Shown here: in pieces, positions 36,552 to 46,884 of the stretch
How the letters are laid out: every line of letters starts with the position of its first letter
How positions within the stretch are numbered: the first letter of the stretch is position 1
From: Melanocharis versteri
Taxonomy: Eukaryota > Chordata > Aves > Passeriformes > Melanocharitidae
Direction of reading: 5' to 3'
Length of the DNA stretch: 64,000 nt
Assembly: GCA_013397845.1 (NCBI GenBank)
Contig: VZTG01005155.1
Location: 186,001 to 250,000 of the forward strand
Program-made: the position numbers and the translations under genes
The notes under the pieces: model-generated
The model's database searches: none
What the model saw: only the letters and a program-made list of their open reading frames with translations
What the model was told of the DNA's origin: nothing

Positions 36552-36773
36552 TATGTAGACATTAAGAAGAAATTGTTCCCTGTGAGGGTGATGAGGCCCT
36601 GGCACAGGTTGCCCAGAGAAGCTGTGGATGCCCCATCCCTGGAAGTGTTCAAAGCCAGGCTGGATGAGGCTTTAAGCAACCTGGGATAGCGGAAGGTGTT
36701 CCTGCCCATGGCAGGGGATTGGAAATGGGTGATCTTTGAAGTCCTTTCCAACCCAAATCACTCTATGATTTTG
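36552..36773 (+). mobile_element. CR1 LINE 3' fragment
   Basis: This plus-strand 3' end has AAGAAATTGTTCCCTGTGAGG, AGAGAAGCTGTGGATGCCCC and CCTGCCCATGGCAGGGGATT. It ends ATCACTCTATGATTTT. Confidence 0.93.
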
Positions 36774-38202
36774 GCAGGGAAATTGAGTGTCTAATACAAA
36801 AGATTTGAGGCTACTGTGAGCAGTTCTTTGTGTGGCAGATTGCTTTCATGGTCATGGAAACTCATGCTGCAAACATGGTTCTAATAATTAAATTCATTTG
36901 GATATTTTATGTAGAGTGTCAGTTTAGCCTTGTAATAATAAATTCCAGTTTTTCTTCTGTTTGCTGCAATTTAACTCTTAGTGGAAGAATAATTTCTGTT
37001 CTACTTCTGCTTCCCATTCACTGATTAGCTCTAGTGCCATGGATTTATCCCCCTATATGGCTTTTAAAAAGCACAGGATCACCTGTAAGATGGGGCTGCC
37101 CATTGCATCTCTGCTCAGGGCTGCCAGTGATTCCAGCACAGCAAAGAGCAGATCCAAGTGGTTTTGTCCACAAAAGAAGATGGAAAGAAGGTTCTTTGTG
37201 CCTTCATCCTGCAGTGAGCATCTTCCAAGGTGATGAAAGGTCCTGGTCCACTTCCTGCCTCTCCCACTTGGAAAGGCTACGTAACAAGAATAACATTCCC
37301 TGGCTTTAGCTGTGATGCTGCTCAGTCAGGATTTGCTAAAATGCACTGAAATAGCCATTGAAACACAAATATGAACAGAAGTTTCTGCAAGCCTGATTCC
37401 TGCTATGAGGAAGGGCTGTACCCGTGGCAGCTGAGCCACACTGCTCAGTGACAGCCACCTCTGCAGCCATCCTGCAGGGAAGCAGCAATCCAGCCACATT
37501 CATCAGTTCATAGTGAATGACCACGGTTGCTCTGTGCATCCCTCACCTAACGACAGGCTGCCTTCAAAAGTTTTACAGCTTTTTTTTTTTCCCTTTTTTT
37601 TTTTTTTTTTTTGGTAGTAGGAAGCATCCTTGCAGTGAACATAAGACCATTTGATGTTACAATAAACCATTCTGCTGGCTCAAATCAAAGATGAGGCACC
37701 GAGGTGTTGTAAAAATCTTTGAGTCAACGAAAGACAGCTGGTTGAATCATTTCCCAGATTTTCATATGACTCATAAATTTGTTACACAGTGAGGAAATTC
37801 CCTGAAAGCTTCTTGGCAGGCACCACCAGTCTGACCAGTAGCTAAGAAACACATAACCTTCCAGTTATGGGGAGGGAGCGGTGTGGGGAGGAAAAAAAGA
37901 ACACTCTGCCTTCAGGTTTGAGCCTGGGGTCAGTTGGAAATGTATTTCTGCCACCAAAGCCACAATCCTTCTGCACAAGGGGACAGGACACTGAAGTGAC
38001 AGCTCTGGGTTGTTATGACAATGCCCAGAAGAGTCTTGTCTCCTCCTCTCTCTCATTCCACCCCACTGCACTCGTGCACAGAAACACCAGTTTCTGTGTC
38101 CAGAACACGTCCAGACTCCACAGCGGTGACCTGGCGGTGCAGATACCTGTATCGGCCAAAGACATGAAATTAGACCTTATCCATGTTACCCAAGAGCCAA
38201 AA
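36774..38202. other. Intergenic with poly(T)
   Basis: Contains the poly(T) tract at 37580-37612. No gene or identifiable retroelement body. Confidence 0.55.
37580..37612. repeat. Poly(T) tract
   Basis: Two T runs are separated by CCC, the second being 19 bases long. The sequence to the right, read on the reverse strand, shows no recognisable retroposed gene or SINE body that this would tail. Confidence 0.95.
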
Positions 38203-38396
38203 ATTCATAGAATGGTTTGGGCTGAAGGCACTTAAAATATCAACTCATTCCAACCCTATTCCATGGGCAGGGACACCTTCCATTAGACTAGGTTGTTTCA
38301 AGCCCTGTCCAACCTGGCCTTGAACATTTCCACGGATGAGACAGCCACAGCTTCTCCGAGCAGCCTGTGCCAGGGCCCCACCACCCTGTGAGGGCT
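38203..38396 (-). mobile_element. CR1 LINE 3' fragment
   Basis: The minus-strand copy begins TTCATAGAATGGTTTGGGC. It carries CCATGGGCAGGGACACCTTC, CAAGCCCTGTCCAACCTGG and CCTGTGCCAGGGCCCC. It is truncated at the CACCCTGTGAGGG block. Confidence 0.92.
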
Positions 38397-41300
38397 AGTG
38401 AAGCACTGGAACGAGACAGGCAGCCCAAATCCTGTCTTATTTGGGCATCTGACTAATGACAAAATTTGAGATGTTTCTGCCACCAAGATCCACATTTCTT
38501 TGGGTAGGTAATGGGGAGCACCTTAGAGAGCCTCTAAAGGGAAAAGCCTGCCGCTGTGGGCAGGTAGGTTGAGTACTTGTGTTCCCCACAAAACCTTCAA
38601 AGCTGTGTTTGGATTTTTTACTCTCACCACTGACTGTATGTGGACAGAAAAGTCTTGCTTCAAGGGAACCAATTAATTAGACACCTACAGGCTTGGCACA
38701 GATTGGGGCACAGTGATGACCCCAAATTAAGCTGTATACCAGTGACCATCTCGTGCTTGTGTTGACACAAGCACAGGGCCAAGATCTTGTCTGGTACCTC
38801 AGAGACCTTTTGAGCCTGGAGTTGTCTCCATTACCCCAGCAAAATGGAGCTTATCCACAAAACTCCTCCAGCTTCAGATGTTGCTGGTGCACACAAATGC
38901 ACCTGAATTTCTCATCCAATGCTTCTTTGCAGCCAGAGGAAACTCTTGTTTCCTCTCATCCCAAGCTACTGAAGCTTCATGTGACCTCAGATATCATGTG
39001 GATAATGTCACAATAATTTTCTTTCATGTCCCTGTGATATATAGAGAATAAACCCAGGGAACAGTCTTGAAAGCTGGGGTGTAGAATCATTAGTAATCAT
39101 CTAAAGTAAAACTCAACAATGCAGCATTTAGTTGTTCTGTTGGGTCTCTGAGCTCTGTACCTCGTTATCATTTGAGGAACCCCGAAGGCATCTGCAGGGG
39201 CTGTGCACATCTCAGGTTGTAGCACAGAAGCTGAGGTGCTTTGGGGTATTGGCAGACGGGTCAGCTCAGGGTTTTTCCTGGTCACTGGTACCAAACCCAC
39301 AAACCCACAAACCCACAAACCACAAGGAGTAATTGACTCCAACGTGTTGGGTTGGGTGATGGAACTGAGACTGTCCGGGTTAGAGAGCATGAAGATGATG
39401 GGGGCCACCTTGCAGAGACTTGGGGACCACCAGAGAGGCGTGGGCTCCTGTTTGGGGCCCGCCAGTGCTGATATTTTAACCACTGCTTGAGCAGAAGTTG
39501 TGTGACCTGGCAATTCGCCCCACAGAGTTTTCACACATTTAATTAATTCATCAGGTAATTCAACAGCCGTGGACGATCATGGATAAAAGTCCTTCTGAAG
39601 TCCCAGTGCGTGAGCACACACAGGCCCAGGCACATCTAATGGAACGCGGCTCCCGGCTCCCCAGATCCCGCCGTGCCTAAAATGGCCAAAGGAAACACAA
39701 ATGACATTTTGTTTCTTCCCCATGAAAAACACTTGCAAAACCCTGACCGGCAAGAATGGATTGCATTTCAGGGACTTGTTTATTCATCCGAAGCTCAAAA
39801 GATTTAAGAGTTTAAATAAAACGTCTGAATGAGGCTCCGTGTATGTGAGGCTCTGAAATGCTCTTTTTAAGAGACAGACGCCTGACGCCTTGGAGGAGCT
39901 CCTCGGTGGCAGAGCGGGGTTTAGCGGCTTCAGTTGGCTGCAATTAAAGCTGATCAGGGCTTTCAAACTGGTTGACAACACAGAAAATCGTGCCCAGTTC
40001 AGCCCTCCAAAATGCCTTCCCGTGTCACATATTTGTCACAGCTTTAGCTTAAAATTGTAGCATGAAATACACAGCCTATCACCAGGTTAGGGGTAAAAAT
40101 GTTCCTAGGAATTCAGAAACTTTACCAAACCATTATTCTGACTGCTTTCCAGATTAAGACTGTTTTTTAGGTATTTTTTTCCCCTCTCTTTCTTTTGGTT
40201 GCTTTAATTTACTAGAGGAAGCAAAGGCAAATAGTTTAATCATAACCATCCCTAGGGGCAATTTAGAATCATTTTCTCATTAGTGCCTATAATATGCAGT
40301 ATAAGTAATGTTCAATCAGATGGTGGCTACAAAGGCCTGTGCAGACAGTGAAATGAAATGCACTCCAAATCCAGGAATAGCTGAATGAGAATAATCTTGT
40401 CTTTTTGTATCTTGCTTCTCTGCTGGTGGATGAAGAGGATTTTTTTCCCTCCTTTATTCTCTTTCTGGTTTGGGGGAGATGAATCAAACTTTCTCCTAAA
40501 TAGTAAAATCAAGTTATAGAAGTGGAGAAGTTCCAAGACTATTAAGGCTCCAGGGAGTTCAGTCACAGACAGCCAAAGGCAGGAAGTATTTGAAGGGGGA
40601 AAAGAAAATAAAAACATGAGGGAGCAGGAAATACGTGCTCCATAAAGATGACTTAAGTGGGAGACGTGTCACACATCCATAAGGAGGGTGAGTACCTGAG
40701 GGTATTTTGGGAGAGACAGCAGCTTCAAAGGCTTCTTCTTCCCCAAAAACTTCTCAGCCTGTGATGCAATTACCCCCTCCCCAGTTTCATCATACCACCT
40801 CGTGTGGGTTAGGATTGAAGTGAGATAATGGAAAAAACTCCAATTAGAAAACAAGCTATGAAGATTCAAAATGGTGGGGCAGGAAGTTCTTGCACCACCT
40901 CTCCTGCCACAGCTGGCACACATGGGATTACGCCCCTGAGTGTGGATGGGTAGACAAGCAGAAGTAAAATGCTGATTACTTGGATGGCCACCAGCTCAGT
41001 GGTTGCCCTCTTGCTCCTGTCGGGTGGGATGTGCTGCTCAGCAACAGCTACACCACTTAACTGGGATCTCATGGATCATCCTGACCATGGTGGGGAGCCC
41101 GAAGAGCGCTGCCTGTGATTCCAGCACAAGCTGGGAGCTGAGGAAGGTAAATGCTTTCCTCTTCCCGGGGAAAAAAATCAGTAAGACCCTTCGTCGTGCT
41201 CCTGTTTGTATTTCTCAGGAGGGTCTTGGCCTGCTCAGGGTGGTACCTGCTGGCTTTGATGGACCTTGTCTGGAAGAAGGGCAAATTCTGGGATTTCCTG

Positions 41301-42579
41301 CTTTCCAGCTGGCCCAGGGTGATGACTGGGATTGGATATCATCTCTCGGATAGCTAAGTCTCTACATAAAAAAAATGTAATGGCTTCACTGGCCTGTTTT
41401 TTATAGGTTGGAAGAGACACTGGTGCTGCTCCCAGCATCCACAGAGATCAAAGGTATGAAATTGGACTCCATAGCAAGGGGTTTTGCAGATCGTTTTTCA
41501 GGATCATTCAATGAGGGTTTGAACCTCCCAAGTTTCACTTAATTCTTCATAACTGAATAAAACCAAAAATTCAAAGTGAAACTCAACCCAGAAATCCACG
41601 TTCAGCTTGGTTTTGGATGGAAACCAAAGGAAATCATTTAATCCCAACATGGTTTCTACCAGAAGCTCTGCTTTGGTCTGGGTTTGGTTGAAGTTCAGCT
41701 TTTGCTTCCCTTTGCTGAACAGTTCATGTAAACTATGGGATAAGAAGAAACAAATTCAGGAAATACTTGTGTATTTTCCTTTAACGGTTCAAAAATATCT
41801 CCTGAATTCTATCAAACACATCAGTTCCATGAAACTCCAGAAAATACATCAGTCTGAACTCTCTATAAATTGGAAAGAAGAGAAATTTGTCACTGTTTAT
41901 CTTCAACACAAATACAGACACCCCAGCACTGGAAGAACTTGGATATGTAGCCTGCATTTTTTTCCCATAGGTGGAGAAAAAAGACAGCTTCAGAAAGGAT
42001 TATTTGATTTGATAAACAAAAATGAAAGGCTTAATTAATGCTGTAAACAAGCTTTCGTCTCACTTTTACAAAGTCTGAAGGAAGCAAAAGCAGCACATTT
42101 GCTCCTACAAGAGACTTGGAGGATTTTTTTCCCTGAGATCTCAAAAATGATGGTATTATACAAATGTCCTATTGGGCAACAGGCTTCGAGCAATTAAGGA
42201 CAAGCCTAATTATTGTCTTATCTCATGGATCGTGGCAAGAGAAACTCTATTAAATAGGAGGATGTCAGGACTGTTCAGATAGTACGTGAATAGTGAGTAT
42301 TGGGTATGGAAAATGGATCTTTCTTATTTTAGTATGTGTTTGTGTAAGTCCCAGGAGAGACTGTCACAAGCGGCAAGTTTATAAGACAGGCTTGTCTGGC
42401 TCATATCCTCTTGACCATGAGAATGTGGAGCTTCATAGGAAGGGACAAGAAACCATAATTTATGCTTATGGCATGAGCAGTTTTTTAGTTCAGCCAACAA
42501 TTAGGGGCAGCCTGAACTCAGAAGATGAAGTACTTGCTCCTTTGGGCTCACAGATGAATTGGGGTCTGTAGATCTGGAT
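38397..42579. other. Intergenic, candidate conserved noncoding block
   Basis: A repeat-free block at about 39540-40010 has balanced composition, several CpGs and TAAT/ATTA cores, and could be conserved noncoding sequence. A 143-codon plus-strand frame at 41607-42038 has no recognised domain. No gene is supported. Confidence 0.45.
39292..39325. repeat. Short tandem repeat, 8-bp unit AAACCCAC
   Basis: About four copies of AAACCCAC, the last one imperfect. It is not a canonical telomeric array, since the unit is not TTAGGG or its complement. Confidence 0.85.
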
Positions 42580-42707
42580 CATTCAAGGCCGGGTTAGATG
42601 GGGCTTGGAGCAACCTGGTCTAATGGAAGGTGTCCCTACCCATGGCAGGAGTTGGAACGGGATGATCTTTAAGGTCTCTTCCAGCTGAAACCATTCTGTG
42701 ATTTTGT
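42580..42707 (+). mobile_element. CR1 LINE 3' end, short
   Basis: This is a plus-strand 3' end of about 130 bp, with CATTCAAGGCCGGGTTAGATG, AGCAACCTGGTCTAATGG and CGGGATGATCTTTAAGGTC, then the tail CATTCTGTGATTTTGTGA. Confidence 0.92.
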
Positions 42708-43602
42708 GATACTACTGTAAACTGGTATTACCCCTTAGGCATTCTGGGTGGCAAAAATACTTGTTTACAGAGTTTGGGGTATGATTGTTACTCCACAGGG
42801 AACGCTGGGCATCTGCAAACTGTGTGCTTGGCAAACTCACACCCTGGAGATATTTCGTGGAAATTCCACTCACTGGTTTTTCGGTTGTTTCTCCACAAAT
42901 TCCTCGTTAATACATTCTCCACTAATAAATCTTTTCATTGCTCAACCAGCTCTGCAGAAAACAAAAGTACTGAGCGTTTGGGGGAGCGTCTGATTGCAAC
43001 ATTTCTTTCTACAGAAATAATTATCATCCAATAAAGTTGGAAGGAGCTTGGCAGAGTAAAATCCTCCACTGGGATTGGATCCTCTTGAAAAGAAAATTAA
43101 TTTTGCCTTTGCCATGATTTGATTAGATCTTCTTTCACATGTGGTTGAGCTTCAAAACAGAGATTTATATCTGTGCAGCTAACCTGTGTAACAGCACTTG
43201 TTGCTCCTTTTGACTTTATTTAATACATTGAATCCAGCACATAAGCATATTTTAAAGCATATAAAAAAGCAAACCTAAGGAAAATATTTAAAATACTGAC
43301 TCACACACATGATGGTTTTGTGCTTCTCTTCTTACACTGTCTGCAAAAACATAATGTGTTTTGGCCAGGCCATTGTCAGAACAGACAGAGATTAATTACT
43401 GCAGCCATTTGTTCTGTTACAGAAAAGATAAAAATAACTCATGAGTCATGACAACAGCGAACACTGTGGAGCCAAATCCTGCATCCTATTTGCCATTTTC
43501 TAGCCTCAGCACAGAAGAAGAGATGTGATTTTGAGAAACGACCTGGCGCTATCTGTAGTCCGTCCGTGGTGTTTGCACAGCTGGGGAAGCCAGTGCCTGG
43601 CA
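42708..43602. other. Intergenic, AT-rich
   Basis: AT-rich DNA leading into the CR1 cluster. Nothing is recognised. Confidence 0.55.
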
Positions 43603-43680
43603 CTGCCTTTAGGGACATGCAGATTCAGGGGAGGGTGTCCTGCCTTTAGGGACATGCAGATTCAGGGGAGGGTGTCCTGC
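43603..43680. repeat. 37-bp tandem duplication
   Basis: A 37-bp unit starting CTGCCTTTAGGGACATGC occurs twice, at 43603-43639 and 43640-43676, apparently identical, with a partial third start. It lies directly upstream of the CR1 copy at 43710 and is not part of the CR1 sequence I recognise. Confidence 0.95.
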
Positions 43681-43709
43681 AGCAGGCTGTGGAGTGAGCC
43701 CACACCTCT

Positions 43710-44221
43710 GATCCTGGGTCCAGTTTTGGGACCCCCATGACAAGGAAGACATTGAGGGGCTGGAGCGTGTCCAGAGAAGGGAACAGAGCTGGGGAAGGGT
43801 CTGGAGCACGAGGCTGATGAGGAGCAGCTGAGGGAGCTGGGAAAGGGGCTCAGCCTGGAGAAAAGGAGGCTCAGGGGGGACCTGGCTCTGCACAACTCCC
43901 TGACAGGAGAGGCAGCCAGGTGGGGGTCAGACTCTGCTCCCAGGAAACAAGGGACAAGACAACAGGAAATGGCCTCAACTTGTACCACAGGAGGTTTAGA
44001 TTAGACATTTGGAAAAATTTCTTCATAGAAAGGGTGGTCAGACACATGAATAGGCTGCCCAGGGCAGTGGTGTAGCCACCATCTCTGGAAGTGTTCAGAA
44101 ATTGTGTGGAAGTGGCACTTAGGGACATGGTTTAGTGGTGAACATGATTGTGGTATGAGGTTGACGGTTGGACTTGATGATCTTAGAGGTCTTTTCCAAC
44201 CTTAATGATTCAATGATTCTA
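43710..44221 (+). mobile_element. CR1 LINE 3' fragment, about 510 bp
   Basis: The plus-strand copy runs from GATCCTGGGTCCAGTTTTGG through GGAGCGTGTCCAGAGAAGGG, AGGAGGCTCAGGGGGGACC and GGTTTAGATTAGACATTTGG. It continues to GGACTTGATGATCTTAGAGG and a short tail. Sequence after the tail (44222-44265) is also found after the CR1 copy at 46580. Confidence 0.94.
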
Positions 44222-44265
44222 TAAAATCCACAGGATGTGCTATAACAAGCATGAAATACATAAAC
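44222..44265 (+). repeat. Shared post-CR1 flank, copy 1
   Basis: About 45 bp after the CR1 tail (AAATCCACAGGATGTGC, then CAAGCATGAAATACATAAA) recur almost unchanged at 46840-46884 after another CR1 copy. Non-CR1 flanks should differ between independent insertions, so this indicates duplication or a transduced 3' flank. Confidence 0.8.
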
Positions 44266-44476
44266 ATGACATACATGTGTCACCCGTGTGCTGGAGCCGG
44301 GGTCTGTATTGTGTGGTGCTTTTGCAGCATGGATTCCTAAGCTTTCCTCAGATGTTAGCAGGGGCCAGGGCAAATTTCTGACATAGTTATCATCCTGGGA
44401 GAACCAATTTAGTACAGTCATGGACATAATCCGTGCAAGAGACAGGGGTAGGTGAGTTTAGTTTCCTGGCACACAT

Positions 44477-44930
44477 CATAGAATCATAGAATCATAGAAT
44501 CATAGAATCATAGAACCATAGAATCACAGAATATCCCCAGTTGGAAGGGGCCCACGAGGATCACTGAGTCCAGATTTTGTCCCTGCAGAGGACAAACCCA
44601 ACAATCCCATCCTGTGCCAGAGAGCATTGTCCAAATGCTCCTTGAGCTCTGTCAGGCTGATGCTGTAACCACTTCCCCGGGGAGCCTGTTCCAGTGCCCA
44701 ACCACTCTCTGGATGAAGAACCTTTTCCTAATGTCCAACTTAAACCTCCCCTAACTCAGCTTCAGGCCATTCCCTTAGGTCCTGACACTGATCACCACAG
44801 AGCAGAGACCAGTGCCTGCCCTTCCTCTTCCCCCCACGAGGAAGTTGTAACTGCAATGAGGTCTCCCCTCAGTCTCCTCTTCTCCAGGCTGAACAGACCA
44901 AGTGACCTCAGCTGCTCCAGATGTGGCCAT
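44477..44930 (-). mobile_element. CR1 LINE 3' fragment with (ATAGAATC)n tail
   Basis: This minus-strand copy has the longest clean 8-bp tail in the window (ATAGAATC repeated about six times, 44477-44531). It then carries GTTGGAAGGGGCCCACGAGG, CTGTGCCAGAGAGCATTGTC, CTAATGTCCAACTTAAACC and CTTCTCCAGGCTGAACAGAC. Confidence 0.95.
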
Positions 44931-45754
44931 GCCCTGCACAGAGCTCCCTGTGACCTCAGAGGGACACCCAGCAAGCAGGGAGCAGCTCTGGACTCCACAC
45001 CCAGGCCCGAGGACTGCTCAGATACTTTTCATTTAACAGTGACTGGATATAATAAACCAAGACAAATCTGACTGGAGTCTCCCAGCCTCTTCCTTGAAGT
45101 GCTCCTGTCTGCCTGGCCCAGGAAGGGGTGAAGGGGAGTTTAGTGCCTTGTTGCTACAGTGCAAATTTGGGCAGCTCCTGGTCCAGGCACTGCTCAGCAG
45201 CAGAGAGTTATGTGATGATGATGATTCTCTTCCAGCTGTGCCTGTCCCTTCCCTTGCTTTTTATTGGGCCAAGTTCTCTGCTGAGGAGCTTGAGCCAGAG
45301 ATGGCCAAAGACCAAACATGTCACCTGAGTCCCATCATCTCTGGGAGCGTGGTAATGCCAGACAGAAGGCATCTGAGGTCAGCCCTGCATGTGTTACATG
45401 AGCAGAGAAGCATCAGGACTCACTTTTTATTATTTTTTTTTTAAATTTTGCTGGCACATGTCTTGCGTGTCAGGTCATTCCTTCACACATGCACATGTGT
45501 GCACTTCATTACAGCTCCTTGTCTCCCTCCCTTCCTCCGCCTTGCCCCGCTTCCCTGCAGCATCCTCCTTCTACCCTGGGGCTTGGAAGCTGCGCTCAGC
45601 CTCTGCAGGAAAACTGCTTCCAGCTGTGTGCTGTGACAGGCTCTCAGCCGCTGTGCAGATGTTCCTGGGCTCCTGCTCCCCAAACCAAGGGGAAGGGTGG
45701 GGAAAGGCTGCTCCGTGCTGCTGACTGCCTTCTGAAGCCTGAGTCTGGGTTTGG
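44931..45754. other. Spacer within the CR1 cluster
   Basis: Lies between the two minus-strand CR1 copies. It may include diverged upstream CR1 sequence at its left end. Overlapping frames of about 110 codons on both strands show no domain. Confidence 0.5.
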
Positions 45755-46000
45755 AGCCCACCCTGTGCCTGAGAGTGTTGTTCCAGTGCTTTAAGAGCTC
45801 TGTCAGGTTTGGTGCTGTGACCATTTCCCTGGGGAGCCTGGTCAGTGCCCAACCACCCTCTGAGAGAGGAACCTTCTCCTAATATCCAACCCAAACCTCC
45901 CCTGACACAACTTCAGGCCATTCCCCTGGGTCCTGTCACTGGTCACCAGTGAGGAGATCAGTGCCTGCCCCTCCTCTTCCTCTCCTGAGGAGGATGTAAA
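45755..46000 (-). mobile_element. CR1 LINE fragment, terminal 3' block missing
   Basis: The minus-strand copy is of the same type as 44477, with CACCCTGTGCCTGAGAGTG, TCAGTGCCCAACCACCCTC and CTAATATCCAACCCAAACC. It begins inside the element, so the tail and the first roughly 70 bp of the 3' end are absent. Confidence 0.9.
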
Positions 46001-46579
46001 CCACTGTCCTGGTAGATAGGAAGGTGCCTCCCACCCAGCTGATGTCTCTTGACCTCTCCGGGCCACACCACTATTTGTGGTCACTTTTTGCTTGGTGCTT
46101 CCAAGGACATGTGTCTGCCTGGCCCAAGTTCCTCTGTGAACCCTTGTCCTTCTGTCTGATTCAGCAGTTTTTTCAATTACAGCCACAGCCACATGGGCTT
46201 GGCTGTGCTCCTGCCGTGCCTCGTTCCTGCTGGAAGAAGAGGAGGCAGGCAGACGTTCGTGCATTCTCTGGTGATGCACAATCCCCGTCCTGTGGTCACC
46301 GCGTAACTGTAAAATTAAATCAGATCCTTGCTGTTAACCAAAAGGCATCTGCAATGAAAGGAAGTTAAACACAGAGCTGGAGGGGTTGTTTTGCTTCTAA
46401 CAACACATTACAGGACCTGCTAGGAAATCAAATTCACTGTTCTATCCTCACCCACATGATTAAGTTCACCCCCAGCTTAATGTGATTTAGGATTAGGTGG
46501 GATATTTTATATTGATTGTAGGTTCAAGGACCCCCCCTTTTTTTTCCCTGGACTTTGGTAACATTGCCATTATTAAGAA
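46001..46579. other. Spacer within the CR1 cluster
   Basis: No gene is recognised. A run of seven C followed by eight T at about 46531-46546 precedes the plus-strand CR1 copy. Confidence 0.5.
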
Positions 46580-46839
46580 TGACAGAATAAAATGGCCTCA
46601 AGTTGCAACAGGGGAGGTTTAGACTAGACATTTGGAAAAATTTCTTCATAGGAAGGGTGGTCAAACACTGGAACAGGTTGCCTAGGGAAGTGGTGGAGTC
46701 ACCATCCCTGGAAGTGTTCAAAAATTGTGTGGATGTGGCACTTAGGGACACGGTTTAGTGGTGAACATGACTGTGGTGCGGGGTTGGACTTGATGATCTT
46801 AGAGGTTTTTTCCAACCTTAAGGGTTCTATGATTCTATA
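46580..46839 (+). mobile_element. CR1 LINE 3' fragment
   Basis: The plus-strand copy has ATGGCCTCAAGTTGCAACAG, AAAAATTTCTTCATAGGAAG, GTGGCACTTAGGGACACGG and GGACTTGATGATCTTAGAGG, with the tail TTCTATGATTCTAT. By eye it is about 90 percent identical to 43975-44221. Confidence 0.94.
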
Positions 46840-46884
46840 AAATCCACAGAATGTGCTATAGCAAGCATGAAATACATAAAACAC
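46840..46884 (+). repeat. Shared post-CR1 flank, copy 2
   Basis: AAATCCACAGAATGTGC followed by CAAGCATGAAATACATAAA matches 44222-44265 with only a few differences. After this point the two loci diverge. Confidence 0.8.

Noticed and set aside
37580..37612. Poly(A) tail of a processed pseudogene on the minus strand
   Set aside because: The sequence that would precede the tail shows no coding similarity and no polyadenylation signal at the right distance.
39292..39325. Interstitial telomeric repeat
   Set aside because: The unit is the 8-bp AAACCCAC, not CCCTAA/TTAGGG.
44477..44531. CRISPR-like array or satellite
   Set aside because: The 8-bp units have no spacers and are joined to a CR1 3' end, so this is a retroelement tail.
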